Positions 7,240-15,204 of a DNA stretch of 40,456 bases are shown in pieces. The DNA is taken from assembly GCF_002979515.1 (NCBI RefSeq), contig NZ_PCPA01000027.1, forward strand, positions 1-40,456, read 5' to 3'. Within the stretch, counting starts at the first letter, position 1. Each line of letters starts with the position of its first letter. Source of the DNA: Microbacterium sp. MYb54. Lineage in GTDB: Bacteria; Actinomycetota; Actinomycetes; Actinomycetales; Microbacteriaceae. The notes below the pieces were generated by a model, which saw only the letters and a program-made list of their open reading frames with translations, searched no databases and was not told the DNA's origin. A program made the translations under genes and the position numbers.

Positions 7240-8616
7240 ATGAAGTACGCAGACTCGATCGTCGACCTCGTCGGCGACACGCCCCTCGTGAAGCTCCAGC
7301 ACGTCACCGAGGGCGTCGCGTGCACGGTGCTCGTGAAGCTCGAGTACCTGAACCCCGGTGGTTCGTCGAAGGACCGCATCGCCGCGCGCATCATCGATGC
7401 CGCCGAGGCGTCCGGAGATCTGAAGCCCGGTGGCACGATCGTCGAACCCACCAGCGGCAACACCGGCGTGGGGCTGGCGCTGGTCGCTCAACAGCGTGGC
7501 TACAAGTGCGTGTTCGTGCTGCCGGACAAGGTCGGCGACGACAAGATCGACGTGCTGCGGGCCTATGGGGCTGAGGTGGTGGTGACCCCGACCTCGGTCG
7601 CACCAGACAGCCCGGAGTCCTACTACAGCGTGAGCGATCGGCTGGCGAGGGAGATCCCCGGAGCGTTCAAGCCGAACCAGTACGAGAACCCGAACGGTCC
7701 GCGCAGTCACTACGAGACCACCGGGCCGGAGATCTGGCGTGACACCGACGGCGAGGTCACCCACTTCGTGGCCGGAGTCGGCACGGGCGGCACGATCACA
7801 GGGACCGGGCGGTTCCTGCGCGAGATCTCGGAAGGCCGGGTGCGTATCGTCGGCGTCGACCCGGAGGGCAGCGTCTACAGCGGCGGCACCGGCCGCCCGT
7901 ACCTCGTCGAAGGAGTCGGCGAGGACATCTGGCCGGGGGCATACGACCCGACGGTGCCGCATGAGATCGTGGCCGTCGGCGATGCCGATGCGTTCGCGAT
8001 GACCCGGCGCCTCGCCCGCGAGGAGGGCATCCTCGTCGGCGGTTCGAGCGGAATGGCCGTCGTCGGAGCGCTGCGTATCGCGCGGGATCTGCCGGCGGAC
8101 GCCGTGATGGTGGTGCTGCTCCCTGACGGTGGACGCGGCTACCTCGCCAAGATCTTCAACGACGGATGGATGCGCTCCTACGGCTTCAGCGACGTGGAGG
8201 ACGGTGAGACCGTCGCCGATGTGCTCGCGGCCCGTCCGTCTCGGCAGGGGGCGGGCATCCCCGACCTCGTGCACGCCCACCCGACCGACACCGTGCTCGA
8301 GGCGATCGGCATGATGACCGAGTACGACGTCTCGCAGTTGGTGGTGCTGAGTGCCGAACCCCCCGTCATGATGGGCGAGGTGGTCGGCACGGTCGACGAG
8401 AAGGGGCTGCTTGATCTACTGTTCCGCGGTGAGGCGAATGCGACCGATGCCGTGGGTGCACATGTGGGGGAGCGGCTTCCGCTCGTGGGCATCCACACCT
8501 CGGTCGCGCAGGCCAAGGCCGCGCTCGCCGAGGCCGACGCGTTGCTGGTGACGGAAGACGGCAAGCCGCACACGGTGCTGACACGCCAGGATCTGCTGGC
8601 GTACCTGTCGCGCTGA
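7240..8616 (+). CDS. cbs: Cystathionine beta-synthase
   Basis: A 458-aa PLP enzyme that condenses serine (or an activated serine) with homocysteine to cystathionine, or acts as a cysteine synthase. The fold-type II domain (about 1-320) has the PLP lysine in GGSSKDR (Lys44), the substrate loop TSGNTG (84-89) and the Gly-rich phosphate loop GTGGTITGTG. The C-terminal about 130 residues form a CBS-domain pair (PTDTVLEAIGMMTEYDVSQLVV and a second repeat ending HTVLTRQDLLAYL). This domain order separates it from short CysK proteins. There is no Shine-Dalgarno; a -10 element sits 6 nt before the ATG. The gene at 8692 for the next transsulfuration-type enzyme follows. Confidence 0.93.
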   Translation: MKYADSIVDLVGDTPLVKLQHVTEGVACTVLVKLEYLNPGGSSKDRIAARIIDAAEASGDLKPGGTIVEPTSGNTGVGLALVAQQRGYKCVFVLPDKVGDDKIDVLRAYGAEVVVTPTSVAPDSPESYYSVSDRLAREIPGAFKPNQYENPNGPRSHYETTGPEIWRDTDGEVTHFVAGVGTGGTITGTGRFLREISEGRVRIVGVDPEGSVYSGGTGRPYLVEGVGEDIWPGAYDPTVPHEIVAVGDADAFAMTRRLAREEGILVGGSSGMAVVGALRIARDLPADAVMVVLLPDGGRGYLAKIFNDGWMRSYGFSDVEDGETVADVLAARPSRQGAGIPDLVHAHPTDTVLEAIGMMTEYDVSQLVVLSAEPPVMMGEVVGTVDEKGLLDLLFRGEANATDAVGAHVGERLPLVGIHTSVAQAKAALAEADALLVTEDGKPHTVLTRQDLLAYLSR

Positions 8617-8678
8617 GGAGCGCGCAGCTTCGGCCGACCCGGGGCGTAACGGGGAGGCCTCGTCCCGGACGGCGGACG

Positions 8679-8684
8679 TAGGCT
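8679..8684 (+). promoter_or_regulatory. -10 element of metB
   Basis: TAGGCT ends 7 nt before the ATG at 8692, with no Shine-Dalgarno, suggesting a leaderless transcript separate from cbs. Confidence 0.5.
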
Positions 8685-8691
8685 GACAGAC

Positions 8692-9846
8692 ATGTCCGAT
8701 CACGCCTTCGCCACCAGAGCCATCCACGCAGGACAAGCGCCAGACCCGGTCACGGGCGCGATCATCCCGCCGATCTACCAGTCCTCCACGCACGTGCAGG
8801 ACAGCGTCGGTGGCCTGCGTTCGGGCTACGAGTACAACCGTGCGGGCAACCCGACGCGCTCGTCACTCGAGACGCAGGTCGCGGCTCTCGAGGGCGGCGC
8901 GAGCGCGCTCTCGTTCGCCTCCGGACTGGCGGCAGAGGACGCACTGCTCCGCGGCATCCTGAAGCCCGGCGACCACGTGCTGCTCGGCAACGACGTGTAT
9001 GGCGGAACGTATCGCCTGCTCACCCGGGTGCTGGCGCCGTGGGGGATCGAGACGACCACGGTCGAGCTGTCCGACGTCGATGTGCTCCGCGCGGCGATCC
9101 GTCCCGAGACCAAGATCGTGTGGCTGGAGACACCGAGCAACCCGTTGCTGAAGATCGTCGACATCGCACTGATCGCCGAGATCGCGCACGAAGCCGGTGT
9201 GCTCGTGGTCGTCGACAACACCTTCGCCTCACCCGCGCTGCAGCAGCCGCTCGCGCTCGGCGCCGACCTGGTCGTGCACTCCACGACGAAGTACCTGGGC
9301 GGGCACTCGGACGTGCTCGGCGGAGCCGTCGTGTTCGCAGATGACCGGTTCTTCGACCAGGTGAAGTTCCAGCAGTTCGCGGTCGGTGCGGTCTCCGCGC
9401 CCCTCGATGCCTGGCTGACGACCCGCGGCATCAAGACGCTGGCGCTGCGGATGCGTCAGCACTCGGAGAACGCGCAAGCCATCGCCGAGTGGGCGCAGGC
9501 GCGTCCGGAGTTCGCGCAGGTGTACTTTCCGGGACTGGAGTCGCACCCCGGCCACGAGATCGCCGCGAAGCAGATGAGCGGATTCGGTGGGATGCTCTCG
9601 TTCGGCCTCGCCGCGGGAGCCGACGCGGCACGGGCCTTCGCCGAGAGCACCTCGATCTTCCAGCTGGCCGAGTCGCTGGGCGGCGTCGAGTCGCTCATCG
9701 GATATCCGCCGGACATGACGCACGCCTCGGTACGCGGCACCGAGCTCGCGGTGCCGGAGAACATCGTGCGACTCTCGGTCGGCATCGAGGACATCGGCGA
9801 CCTGATCGCCGATCTCGAGCAGGGGCTCGACCGCATCGCGCGCTGA
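8692..9846 (+). CDS. metB: Cystathionine gamma-synthase / gamma-lyase family
   Basis: A 384-aa Cys/Met-metabolism PLP enzyme. Family marks are YNRAGNPTRSSLE near the N-terminus, SGLAAEDA, ETPSNPLLKIVD, DNTFASPALQQPL and the PLP lysine motif HSTTKYLGGHSD. C-terminal SLGGVESLIGYPPDMTHAS is typical of cystathionine gamma-synthases. The neighbour cbs suggests a transsulfuration pair: gamma-synthase would make cystathionine from an activated homoserine and cysteine, gamma-lyase would run cystathionine to cysteine. Sequence alone does not settle which direction dominates; the gamma-synthase name is the closer match. Confidence 0.88.
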   Translation: MSDHAFATRAIHAGQAPDPVTGAIIPPIYQSSTHVQDSVGGLRSGYEYNRAGNPTRSSLETQVAALEGGASALSFASGLAAEDALLRGILKPGDHVLLGNDVYGGTYRLLTRVLAPWGIETTTVELSDVDVLRAAIRPETKIVWLETPSNPLLKIVDIALIAEIAHEAGVLVVVDNTFASPALQQPLALGADLVVHSTTKYLGGHSDVLGGAVVFADDRFFDQVKFQQFAVGAVSAPLDAWLTTRGIKTLALRMRQHSENAQAIAEWAQARPEFAQVYFPGLESHPGHEIAAKQMSGFGGMLSFGLAAGADAARAFAESTSIFQLAESLGGVESLIGYPPDMTHASVRGTELAVPENIVRLSVGIEDIGDLIADLEQGLDRIAR

Positions 9847-9889
9847 CCTCTCGAGCAGATGCGCTGACGGGGAGGGGGCGGAGCGGCGG

Positions 9890-9927
9890 TAACATGGGGG
9901 CTTCCCCTGGTCGAATCGATTCGACCA
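9890..9927 (+). promoter_or_regulatory. Promoter with 20-bp palindromic operator upstream of MFS gene
   Basis: TAACAT (9890-9895) could be a -10 with start near 9902. Immediately downstream lies a perfect 20-bp palindrome, TGGTCGAATCGATTCGACCA (9908-9927), 27 nt before the transporter's start. This is the usual place and form for a TetR- or MarR-type repressor site controlling an efflux pump. No regulator gene is next to it. Confidence 0.55.
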
Positions 9928-9954
9928 TGCAGCCCCGAACTCTGGAAGGACGTC

Positions 9955-11355
9955 GTGTCCGACGCTCCCCGCACTGACTCCATCCCCGTCGCACCGTCGG
10001 AGCGGCTCTCCGCCGAGGAGACCCCGACTCCGCAGCCCGAACGCACGGCGACGGGGAGCATCCGCACCTCCACGGCGACCGGTGCGATCCGCACCCTCGG
10101 TTCGAACCCCGCGACCGCGCCGATCATGCTGCACCCCGGAGATGCCATCTCCCTCGGCCGCCGGACGCTGTACATCATCCTGCTCGGTGCGCTCACCGCC
10201 CTCGGGCCGTTCACGATCGACCTGTATCTGCCCGCCTTCCCGGTGCTGGAGCAGGACTTCCAGACCACGGCGGCGGCGATCCAGCTGACCCTGACCGGCA
10301 CGATGATCGGGTTCGCGCTCGGCCAGCTCGTCGTCGGGCCACTCAGCGACAAGGTCGGGCGTCGTGTACCCCTCATCGCGGTCACGGCACTGCACGTGCT
10401 CGCGAGCATCGGCGCGGCATTCGCCCCCGATCTCGGCCTGCTCAGCGCCGCGCGGGTGTTCATGGGGGTCGGGGCGGCGGCCGGTGGCGTCGTGGCCATG
10501 GCGATCGTCCGCGACCTGTTCGGCGGGCGCCGCCTGGTCGTCATGCTCTCCCGCCTCGCGCTGGTGTCGGGCGTCGCGCCGGTCATCGCACCTCTGATCG
10601 GCTCGTGGCTGCTCACTCTCATGCCCTGGCGTGGGATCTTCGTCTTCCTCGCCGCCTACGGCGTGGTGATGCTGCTGTCGACGATCCTCTTCATCCCCGA
10701 GACTCTGCCCGTCGCGCGTCGTCAGGGCAGCGGTGGCGCCACCATGCTGCAGCGCTACCGCTCGGTGCTCTCGGACCGGGTGTTCCTCGGGGTGCTCGTG
10801 ATCGGCGGCATGACCTTCTCCGGTCTGTTCTCCTATCTGTCGGCATCGCCGTTCCTGTTCCAGATCACGCACGGGCTCGATGCGCAGCAGTACGGTCTGC
10901 TGTTCGCCGTGAACTCGCTCGGCGTGGTCGTCGGTGTGCAGACCGCGTCGCGTCTGGCCGCACGGTTCGGCCCGCAGTGGGTCATGGCCTACTCGACCGC
11001 TGTGCTGCTGATCGCCGGAGTCGCGATCATCGTGACCGACCAGCTCGGGCTCGGACTCTGGGGCACGGTGATCCCGCTCTTCGTGTTCATGACCGCGTGC
11101 GGCTTCACGTTCCCCAATGTGCAGGTACTGGCGTTGGACCGCCACGGCAAGGCTGCGGGAACTGCGGCATCGATCATCGGCGCCACGAACTTCGGCGTCG
11201 CAGGTCTCATCTCGCCGGTCGTCGGCTGGCTGTCCCACGACGCCGGGATCACTGCGACCACGATGGCCTCGGTCATGGTGGGCTGCGCCGCGATCGGCAT
11301 CCTGTCACTCTGGTTCATCGTGCGTCCGCGCACGGTCGGGATGCTCGCTCCCTGA
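9955..11355 (+). CDS. MFS drug-efflux transporter, Bcr/CflA family
   Basis: A 466-aa major facilitator, 12 predicted membrane segments after an unusually long (about 65-residue) Thr/Pro-rich cytoplasmic N-terminus. The first segment reads ALTALGPFTIDLYLPAFPVL, the hallmark of the Bcr/CflA subfamily (bicyclomycin, chloramphenicol and related efflux). The loop 2-3 motif is GPLSDKVGRRVPL. It would export drugs in exchange for protons. GTG start with GGAAGGA (9944-9950). The 20-bp palindrome upstream suggests repressor control. The substrate is unknown. Confidence 0.9.
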   Translation: MSDAPRTDSIPVAPSERLSAEETPTPQPERTATGSIRTSTATGAIRTLGSNPATAPIMLHPGDAISLGRRTLYIILLGALTALGPFTIDLYLPAFPVLEQDFQTTAAAIQLTLTGTMIGFALGQLVVGPLSDKVGRRVPLIAVTALHVLASIGAAFAPDLGLLSAARVFMGVGAAAGGVVAMAIVRDLFGGRRLVVMLSRLALVSGVAPVIAPLIGSWLLTLMPWRGIFVFLAAYGVVMLLSTILFIPETLPVARRQGSGGATMLQRYRSVLSDRVFLGVLVIGGMTFSGLFSYLSASPFLFQITHGLDAQQYGLLFAVNSLGVVVGVQTASRLAARFGPQWVMAYSTAVLLIAGVAIIVTDQLGLGLWGTVIPLFVFMTACGFTFPNVQVLALDRHGKAAGTAASIIGATNFGVAGLISPVVGWLSHDAGITATTMASVMVGCAAIGILSLWFIVRPRTVGMLAP

Positions 11356-11374
11356 GTGTTCAGGCATCGTCCGC

Positions 11375-11380
11375 CACAAT
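11375..11380 (+). promoter_or_regulatory. -10 element of PAP2 gene
   Basis: CACAAT ends 6 nt before ATG 11387; no Shine-Dalgarno is seen, so the message is probably leaderless. Confidence 0.45.
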
Positions 11381-11386
11381 GGGACG

Positions 11387-12016
11387 ATGAACAGGCGGAT
11401 GCTGCTGTGGTGGGGAGTGGGCCTCCTCGCGCTCGCGACGGCTCTCGGTGCCGTGGTCGTGTTCGGTTATCCGGTGACCCCCGGCTTCGACCGATGGTGG
11501 AATGACTCGATCGCCGGAGCGCGCGCGGACTGGATGGTCGACTTCGCTCTCGTCCTGAACTGGATCGGCGGCGGCTGGGTGGCGATCCTCGGGGTCCCGC
11601 TGCTGGCGATCCTGGCGCTCGTGCTCGCGCGGCGGTGGCGCGGAGCCGTCTTCGCCGCCATCTGCTTCGCTGCGAGCGCCGGCGGTGTGCAGGTGCTGAA
11701 GCAGCTCTTCGGTCGAGCGCGGCCAGACGACATGCTGGTCGTGAGCGACTACGGCTCGTTCCCCTCAGGACACACGGCCAACGCCGCGACGATCGCACTC
11801 GTGCTCTGGGTGCTGTTCCCCCGGGTGTGGGTGGCGATCGTCGGTGCGCTGTGGGTGCTGGCGATGGCGCTCTCGCGCACCTTCCTGTCGGTGCACTGGG
11901 CAAGCGACACGCTCGGCGGAGCGCTCGTCGGCGCAGGGGTCGTGCTGGTGCTCGCCGCCTGGCTGCTCCCGTGGGTGCAGCAGAAGAGGTCCGAGGTCGA
12001 CGCGCCGATAGGCTGA
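11387..12016 (+). CDS. PAP2-family membrane phosphatase
   Basis: A 209-aa integral membrane acid phosphatase of the PAP2 type, acting on a lipid phosphate such as undecaprenyl pyrophosphate, phosphatidic acid or phosphatidylglycerol phosphate. The three catalytic motifs are complete: KQLFGRARP (KxxxxxxRP), PSGH, and SRTFLSVHWASD (SRxxxxxHxxxD). Five to six membrane segments surround them. The exact lipid cannot be told. Likely leaderless start at 11387. A GNAT gene follows 29 nt later, perhaps in the same operon. Confidence 0.9.
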   Translation: MNRRMLLWWGVGLLALATALGAVVVFGYPVTPGFDRWWNDSIAGARADWMVDFALVLNWIGGGWVAILGVPLLAILALVLARRWRGAVFAAICFAASAGGVQVLKQLFGRARPDDMLVVSDYGSFPSGHTANAATIALVLWVLFPRVWVAIVGALWVLAMALSRTFLSVHWASDTLGGALVGAGVVLVLAAWLLPWVQQKRSEVDAPIG

Positions 12017-12045
12017 GAGGGCCCGTTCCCTCCAGAGGAGTCGTC

Positions 12046-12648
12046 TTGTCTCGCATCCGTCCGTACCGCCCCACCGATCGTGCCGCGTTGTACGAGATCT
12101 GCGTGAAGACGGCCGATGCCGGAGTGGATGCGACCGGGATCCTCTCCGACGACTCGCTGTGGGGTGACCTGTTCGCCGTTCCCTACGCCGAGCGACACCC
12201 GGATCTCGCATGGGTGGTCGAGAGCGACGACGAGCGCACGATCGGCTACATCGTGGCCACCGACGACACCGATGCGTTCTACAGCTGGTTCCGGGACGAG
12301 TGGTGGCCGACTCTCGAGGAGCGTCATCCCCGGCCCGCCGAGGTCGTCACCCGCGAGGACCGGATGGTCGACTACGGGTACAGCCGCGCTGCCGGCATCG
12401 AGCCGAATGCATCCGAGTACCCGGCTCATCTGCACATCGACCTGCTCGCGGAGACCCAGGGGCAGGGACTCGGTCGTCAGCTCATGGAGACGCTGTTCGC
12501 CGAGCTGACGCGTCGCGGTGTGCGCGGGCTGCACCTGGGCATCGATCCGAACAACGCCGGAGCCGCAGCCTTCTACGAGCGGCTCGGGATGACGCGCCTT
12601 CCTGCTGAGCCCGGTGGGCAGATCTACGGCGTGCGCTTCGACAGCTGA
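12046..12648 (+). CDS. GNAT-family N-acetyltransferase
   Basis: A 200-aa acetyltransferase. The acetyl-CoA-binding motif is QGQGLGRQLMETLF and the C-terminal part reads GLHLGIDPNNAGAAAFYERLGM, typical of the GNAT fold. N-terminal IRPYRPTDRAALYEICVKTADAG also matches GNATs. A TTG start at 12046 is chosen because AGAGGAG (12034-12040) lies 5 nt upstream; the much longer upstream frame overlaps the PAP2 gene and is a shadow. The acceptor substrate is unknown. Confidence 0.85.
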   Translation: MSRIRPYRPTDRAALYEICVKTADAGVDATGILSDDSLWGDLFAVPYAERHPDLAWVVESDDERTIGYIVATDDTDAFYSWFRDEWWPTLEERHPRPAEVVTREDRMVDYGYSRAAGIEPNASEYPAHLHIDLLAETQGQGLGRQLMETLFAELTRRGVRGLHLGIDPNNAGAAAFYERLGMTRLPAEPGGQIYGVRFDS

Positions 12649-12670
12649 CACGCCCGTCGCCTAGACGAGA

Positions 12671-12734
12671 AACACGAAAAGAGCCCCCGCTGACGCGGAG
12701 GCTCTTTTCGTGTGTGGCGGTGACGGCGGGACTC
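12671..12734. repeat. Copy 1 of 64-bp repeat: tRNA terminator plus tRNA-Ser 3' end fragment
   Basis: This segment matches 12781-12844 at 60 of 64 positions, at an exact offset of 110 bp. It carries the terminator hairpin and the last about 20 nt of tRNA-Ser (TGGCGGTGACGGCGGGA on the + strand), and then diverges. It is a broken partial copy of the tRNA 3' end, not a functional tRNA. Confidence 0.85.
12672..12713. terminator. Intrinsic terminator (repeat copy 1)
   Basis: ACACGAAAAGAGCC (12672-12685) pairs perfectly with GGCTCTTTTCGTGT (12700-12713), with CCGC/GCGG extending the stem. The A and T runs in the arms make it work on either strand; it lies 24 nt after the GNAT stop. Confidence 0.8.
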
Positions 12735-12780
12735 CGGTGCTCGCTGCGCTCGCTCCTCCCCGAATCCCCAGTGCTCGATA

Positions 12781-12844
12781 AACACGAAAAAAGCCCCCGC
12801 TGGCGCGGAGGCTCTTTTCGTGTTTGGCGGTGACGGCGGGATTC
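12781..12844. repeat. Copy 2 of 64-bp repeat (contains genuine tRNA-Ser 3' end)
   Basis: Partner of 12671-12734. Differences are at 12791, 12803, 12824 and 12842. This copy continues into the full tRNA-Ser. Confidence 0.85.
12782..12823 (-). terminator. tRNA-Ser terminator
   Basis: ACACGAAAAAAGCC and GGCTCTTTTCGTGT form the same hairpin as copy 1 with one mismatch. Read on the reverse strand it starts 1 nt after the tRNA CCA end and runs into a T6 stretch, as expected for a tRNA terminator. Confidence 0.8.
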
Positions 12845-12912
12845 GAACCCGCGGTTGCTTGCACAACACACGCTTTCCAAGCGTGCTCCTTCGGCCGCTC
12901 GGACACGTCACC
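12825..12912 (-). tRNA. tRNA-Ser(GGA)
   Basis: On the reverse strand the 88-nt sequence has a 7-bp acceptor stem GGTGACG/CGTCACC, D-arm, an anticodon stem CACGC/GCGTG around TTGGAAA (anticodon GGA, reading UCC/UCU), the long variable arm typical of serine tRNAs, a T-arm with GGTTCGAATCC, discriminator G and an encoded CCA. It is transcribed away from the peptide cluster that begins 170 bp from its 5' end. Confidence 0.95.
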
Positions 12913-13001
12913 AAGGAACAACCTGTCCATACTATCCGATGCGCGGCGGGCGACGTGACAGCTGCCCGGAAGACTGCGGTCGAGATCTCAAGTGTGAAAT
13001 A

Positions 13002-13030
13002 TTGCATGTCACTCGTCACCTGGATAGCCT
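13002..13030 (+). promoter_or_regulatory. Putative promoter of daptide operon
   Basis: TTGCAT (13002-13007), a 17-bp spacer, and TAGCCT (13025-13030) give a predicted start near 13037, leaving a 45-nt leader before ATG 13082. The region is visibly more AT-rich than its surroundings. Pattern-based inference. Confidence 0.5.
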
Positions 13031-13081
13031 CATGTGAGGACGAATCGCATCCGCTGGGGGCGCGACATCCTGAGGGGGAGC

Positions 13082-14155
13082 ATGGACGCGAGCTCGACGA
13101 CGACGTCACGAAACAGCCACCGCACCGCAACGGCCTTCGAGCAGTGCGTCAGCGGAAGACGGACGAGCGTCGCGGGTACGGTGTTCTTCCTCGAGGCGGG
13201 GGAGCACCTCGAGGCAGTGCTGAGCCAGGCCGGCCCCGGCGACGTCGTGTTCGCTCCTGCTCGCTCGGCGATGCGGAGTGACCCGAGAGTCATCGGCTAC
13301 GACGGTGATCTCCGCGAGCCCGGTGACGAGGTGATACTCGACGGCACGCACACGTTCGAGCTTCGGGAGTACGTCGCCGCTCCCTTCGTCTCGATCGTCG
13401 GGCGCACCATCATCCGACAGTGCAGTGCCGAGGGAGTGGCCGCGTTCTTGAGCGACGCCGACACGGCGAGGGACTACGGGGTCTTCGTCGATCAGCTGCT
13501 GAGCAGCGCCGTTCTGCTCGACTCCCTGGCATCCTTCAACGGGACCGGCTCCGAGGGAGACTCCCTCGTGCGGGTGCACGTCACCTCAGACGGTGAGTAC
13601 CGCGATGGACCGGACGGTCTCCTCCTCGGTGTCGTGGGCGACGACCGGGCGCACGTCGAGGCCCGCGCCATCGGCGGCGCAGGCCGAGGGCGAGCCTTCG
13701 CCCGCATCGTCGACCGCGGCATGCTCGGTGCTGATCTCGATGACAGGCCGTGGTTCGCGCGGTACCTTGCGGCGATCAACCTGCTGCGTCAGTGGGGTGG
13801 AGTTCCTTCCCGTCCCACGATCTCGGGTTTCGGCGGACATCTCGTGCGGGCACTCGACGAGCTTCCCGCGCTTCCGGGGGTCGTCTCAGCGGATGCGCCG
13901 TACCTGCTGACCGGAGACGGCGAAGAGTACGTGCTGGTCGATCCTGGGAGCCGACGCCGGTTCCGACTCGGAGCCGACACCGCGCGCGCGGCCGAATGTC
14001 TGATCGCGACGGCGGATGAATCCTCGGCGGTGGCGCTGCTCGCGGCCGAGCTCGGCAGAGCGGCGAGCAGCGTCACCTCCGTGGTGCGTGAGGTCCAGGC
14101 CAGATTCGTGGCGGCGGGTCTCGACGTCACCGTGAACGGGCGAGGGGGTATCTGA
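13082..14155 (+). CDS. Daptide-type RiPP recognition protein, paralog 1
   Basis: A 357-aa protein of the kind found in daptide clusters. The C-terminal about 80 residues (YVLVDPGSRRRFRLGADTARAAE onwards) look like a PqqD/RRE winged helix, which in RiPP pathways binds the precursor leader. The N-terminal about 260 residues resemble no family I can name; ELREYVAAPFVSIVG and ISGFGGHLVRAL (near residue 247) are shared with the next gene, so the two are paralogs. ATG 13082 is chosen over GTG 13034 because GAGGGGGA precedes it and the predicted transcript starts downstream of 13034. The stop overlaps the next start by 1 nt. Likely role: leader binding or scaffold for the modifying enzymes. Confidence 0.75.
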   Translation: MDASSTTTSRNSHRTATAFEQCVSGRRTSVAGTVFFLEAGEHLEAVLSQAGPGDVVFAPARSAMRSDPRVIGYDGDLREPGDEVILDGTHTFELREYVAAPFVSIVGRTIIRQCSAEGVAAFLSDADTARDYGVFVDQLLSSAVLLDSLASFNGTGSEGDSLVRVHVTSDGEYRDGPDGLLLGVVGDDRAHVEARAIGGAGRGRAFARIVDRGMLGADLDDRPWFARYLAAINLLRQWGGVPSRPTISGFGGHLVRALDELPALPGVVSADAPYLLTGDGEEYVLVDPGSRRRFRLGADTARAAECLIATADESSAVALLAAELGRAASSVTSVVREVQARFVAAGLDVTVNGRGGI

Positions 14156-15204
14156 TGCGAGGCGGCGAACGGGCGGTGGAGACAGAGATCGCCGGAGCGA
14201 GGGCGCTCCGCGAATGGATCACGGGAAAGCGGGAAGAGCACTCGCGGGTGTTCCTCATAGAGACCGGAGCCCCTGTAGCCGGCGTCGAAGAAGTCGCCGG
14301 TAGCGACGACGTGGTTCTGCTGCCCGAGGACAACCGAACGTACGAGGGGCCCGCCGGCGCCGTCCACTACAGCGGCGCACTGTGCGAGGTCGGGGACGAG
14401 TTGTTCTTCGGCGAACGCGGCGTCGAGCTCCAGGACTACGTCGCTGCGGCGTTCGTGCAGATCGTCGGCCCCACAGCGGTGCGCTTCTTCGATGCATCGA
14501 GCTGGAGGGTCTTCCTCGACGACGCCGAGCTCGCTCGTCGAACGGGGATCTTTCCGTCGGCGTTGATCGACCCGCGGGTGATTCTCGCAGACCGCAGTGC
14601 GCTGGAGAATCCGGGTGCACGCGAGACTCCGAGCGCCCTGAGGGTGAGCCCGGATGGCCGAGTCAGGATCGGCGTGCAGGGAGAGGCCATCGGCAGCGTC
14701 GACGACCTGTCGTCTCTGCTTGCGGTCCCACTGCCTCGCGCCGCAGCGTTGGGAGACATCGCGCCCCGCGAGGTGCTCGCTGCTGACCTGGCGAGTCGCG
14801 AATGGATCGGGCGATACCTCAACGCAACGGACTTGATGAAGATGCTCCGCCTAGAGAACGGCGCCGCCAGGATCTCGGGATTCGGCTCGTTCCTGTTCGA
14901 TGACGACCTTTCGGATGCCGAACCGCTGACCGCGGACCCGTTTCTGATCGAGACCGCGGACGGCCTCGTGCTCGCAGACACCACAACCCTGCGCCGCCAG
15001 CTGCTCTCGCCTTCGACGGCACGGGTGGTCGCGGTCACGCAGACCTCGAGCTCGACGGAGACCGCGGCCGAGCGTGTGGCGCGACAGCTGGGCACGTCGA
15101 TCCCTGAAGCGCGCACCCTGTGCCTCGAGGCCGTCACCGCACTCGGTGTCCATCTGGGCAGACGTGCCGAACACTCGAGCCGGATGAGGGGACTCGAAGG
15201 ATGA
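14155..15204 (+). CDS. Daptide-type RiPP recognition protein, paralog 2
   Basis: A 349-aa paralog of the preceding protein. Shared landmarks in the same order are ALCEVGDE, VELQDYVAAAFVQIVG, REWIGRYLNATDLMKML and ARISGFGSFLF (near residue 240). The C-terminal part (LIETADGLVLADTTTLRRQLL onwards) is again PqqD/RRE-like but has diverged, for example in the strand-turn residues. It could bind a different precursor, heterodimerise with paralog 1, or have become structural. ATG overlaps the upstream stop (TGATG) and its own stop overlaps the aminotransferase start by 4 nt, so the genes are translationally coupled. Confidence 0.72.
   Translation: MRGGERAVETEIAGARALREWITGKREEHSRVFLIETGAPVAGVEEVAGSDDVVLLPEDNRTYEGPAGAVHYSGALCEVGDELFFGERGVELQDYVAAAFVQIVGPTAVRFFDASSWRVFLDDAELARRTGIFPSALIDPRVILADRSALENPGARETPSALRVSPDGRVRIGVQGEAIGSVDDLSSLLAVPLPRAAALGDIAPREVLAADLASREWIGRYLNATDLMKMLRLENGAARISGFGSFLFDDDLSDAEPLTADPFLIETADGLVLADTTTLRRQLLSPSTARVVAVTQTSSSTETAAERVARQLGTSIPEARTLCLEAVTALGVHLGRRAEHSSRMRGLEG

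Noticed and set aside
9229..11238. 669-codon reverse-strand open frame
   Set aside because: Antisense shadow of metB and the MFS gene; low-complexity Arg/Asp/His composition, no motifs. Long antisense frames are expected at this GC content.
13034..13081. Upstream GTG start for the first RRE protein
   Set aside because: It lies 3 nt before the predicted transcription start and has no ribosome binding site; ATG 13082 has a good one.
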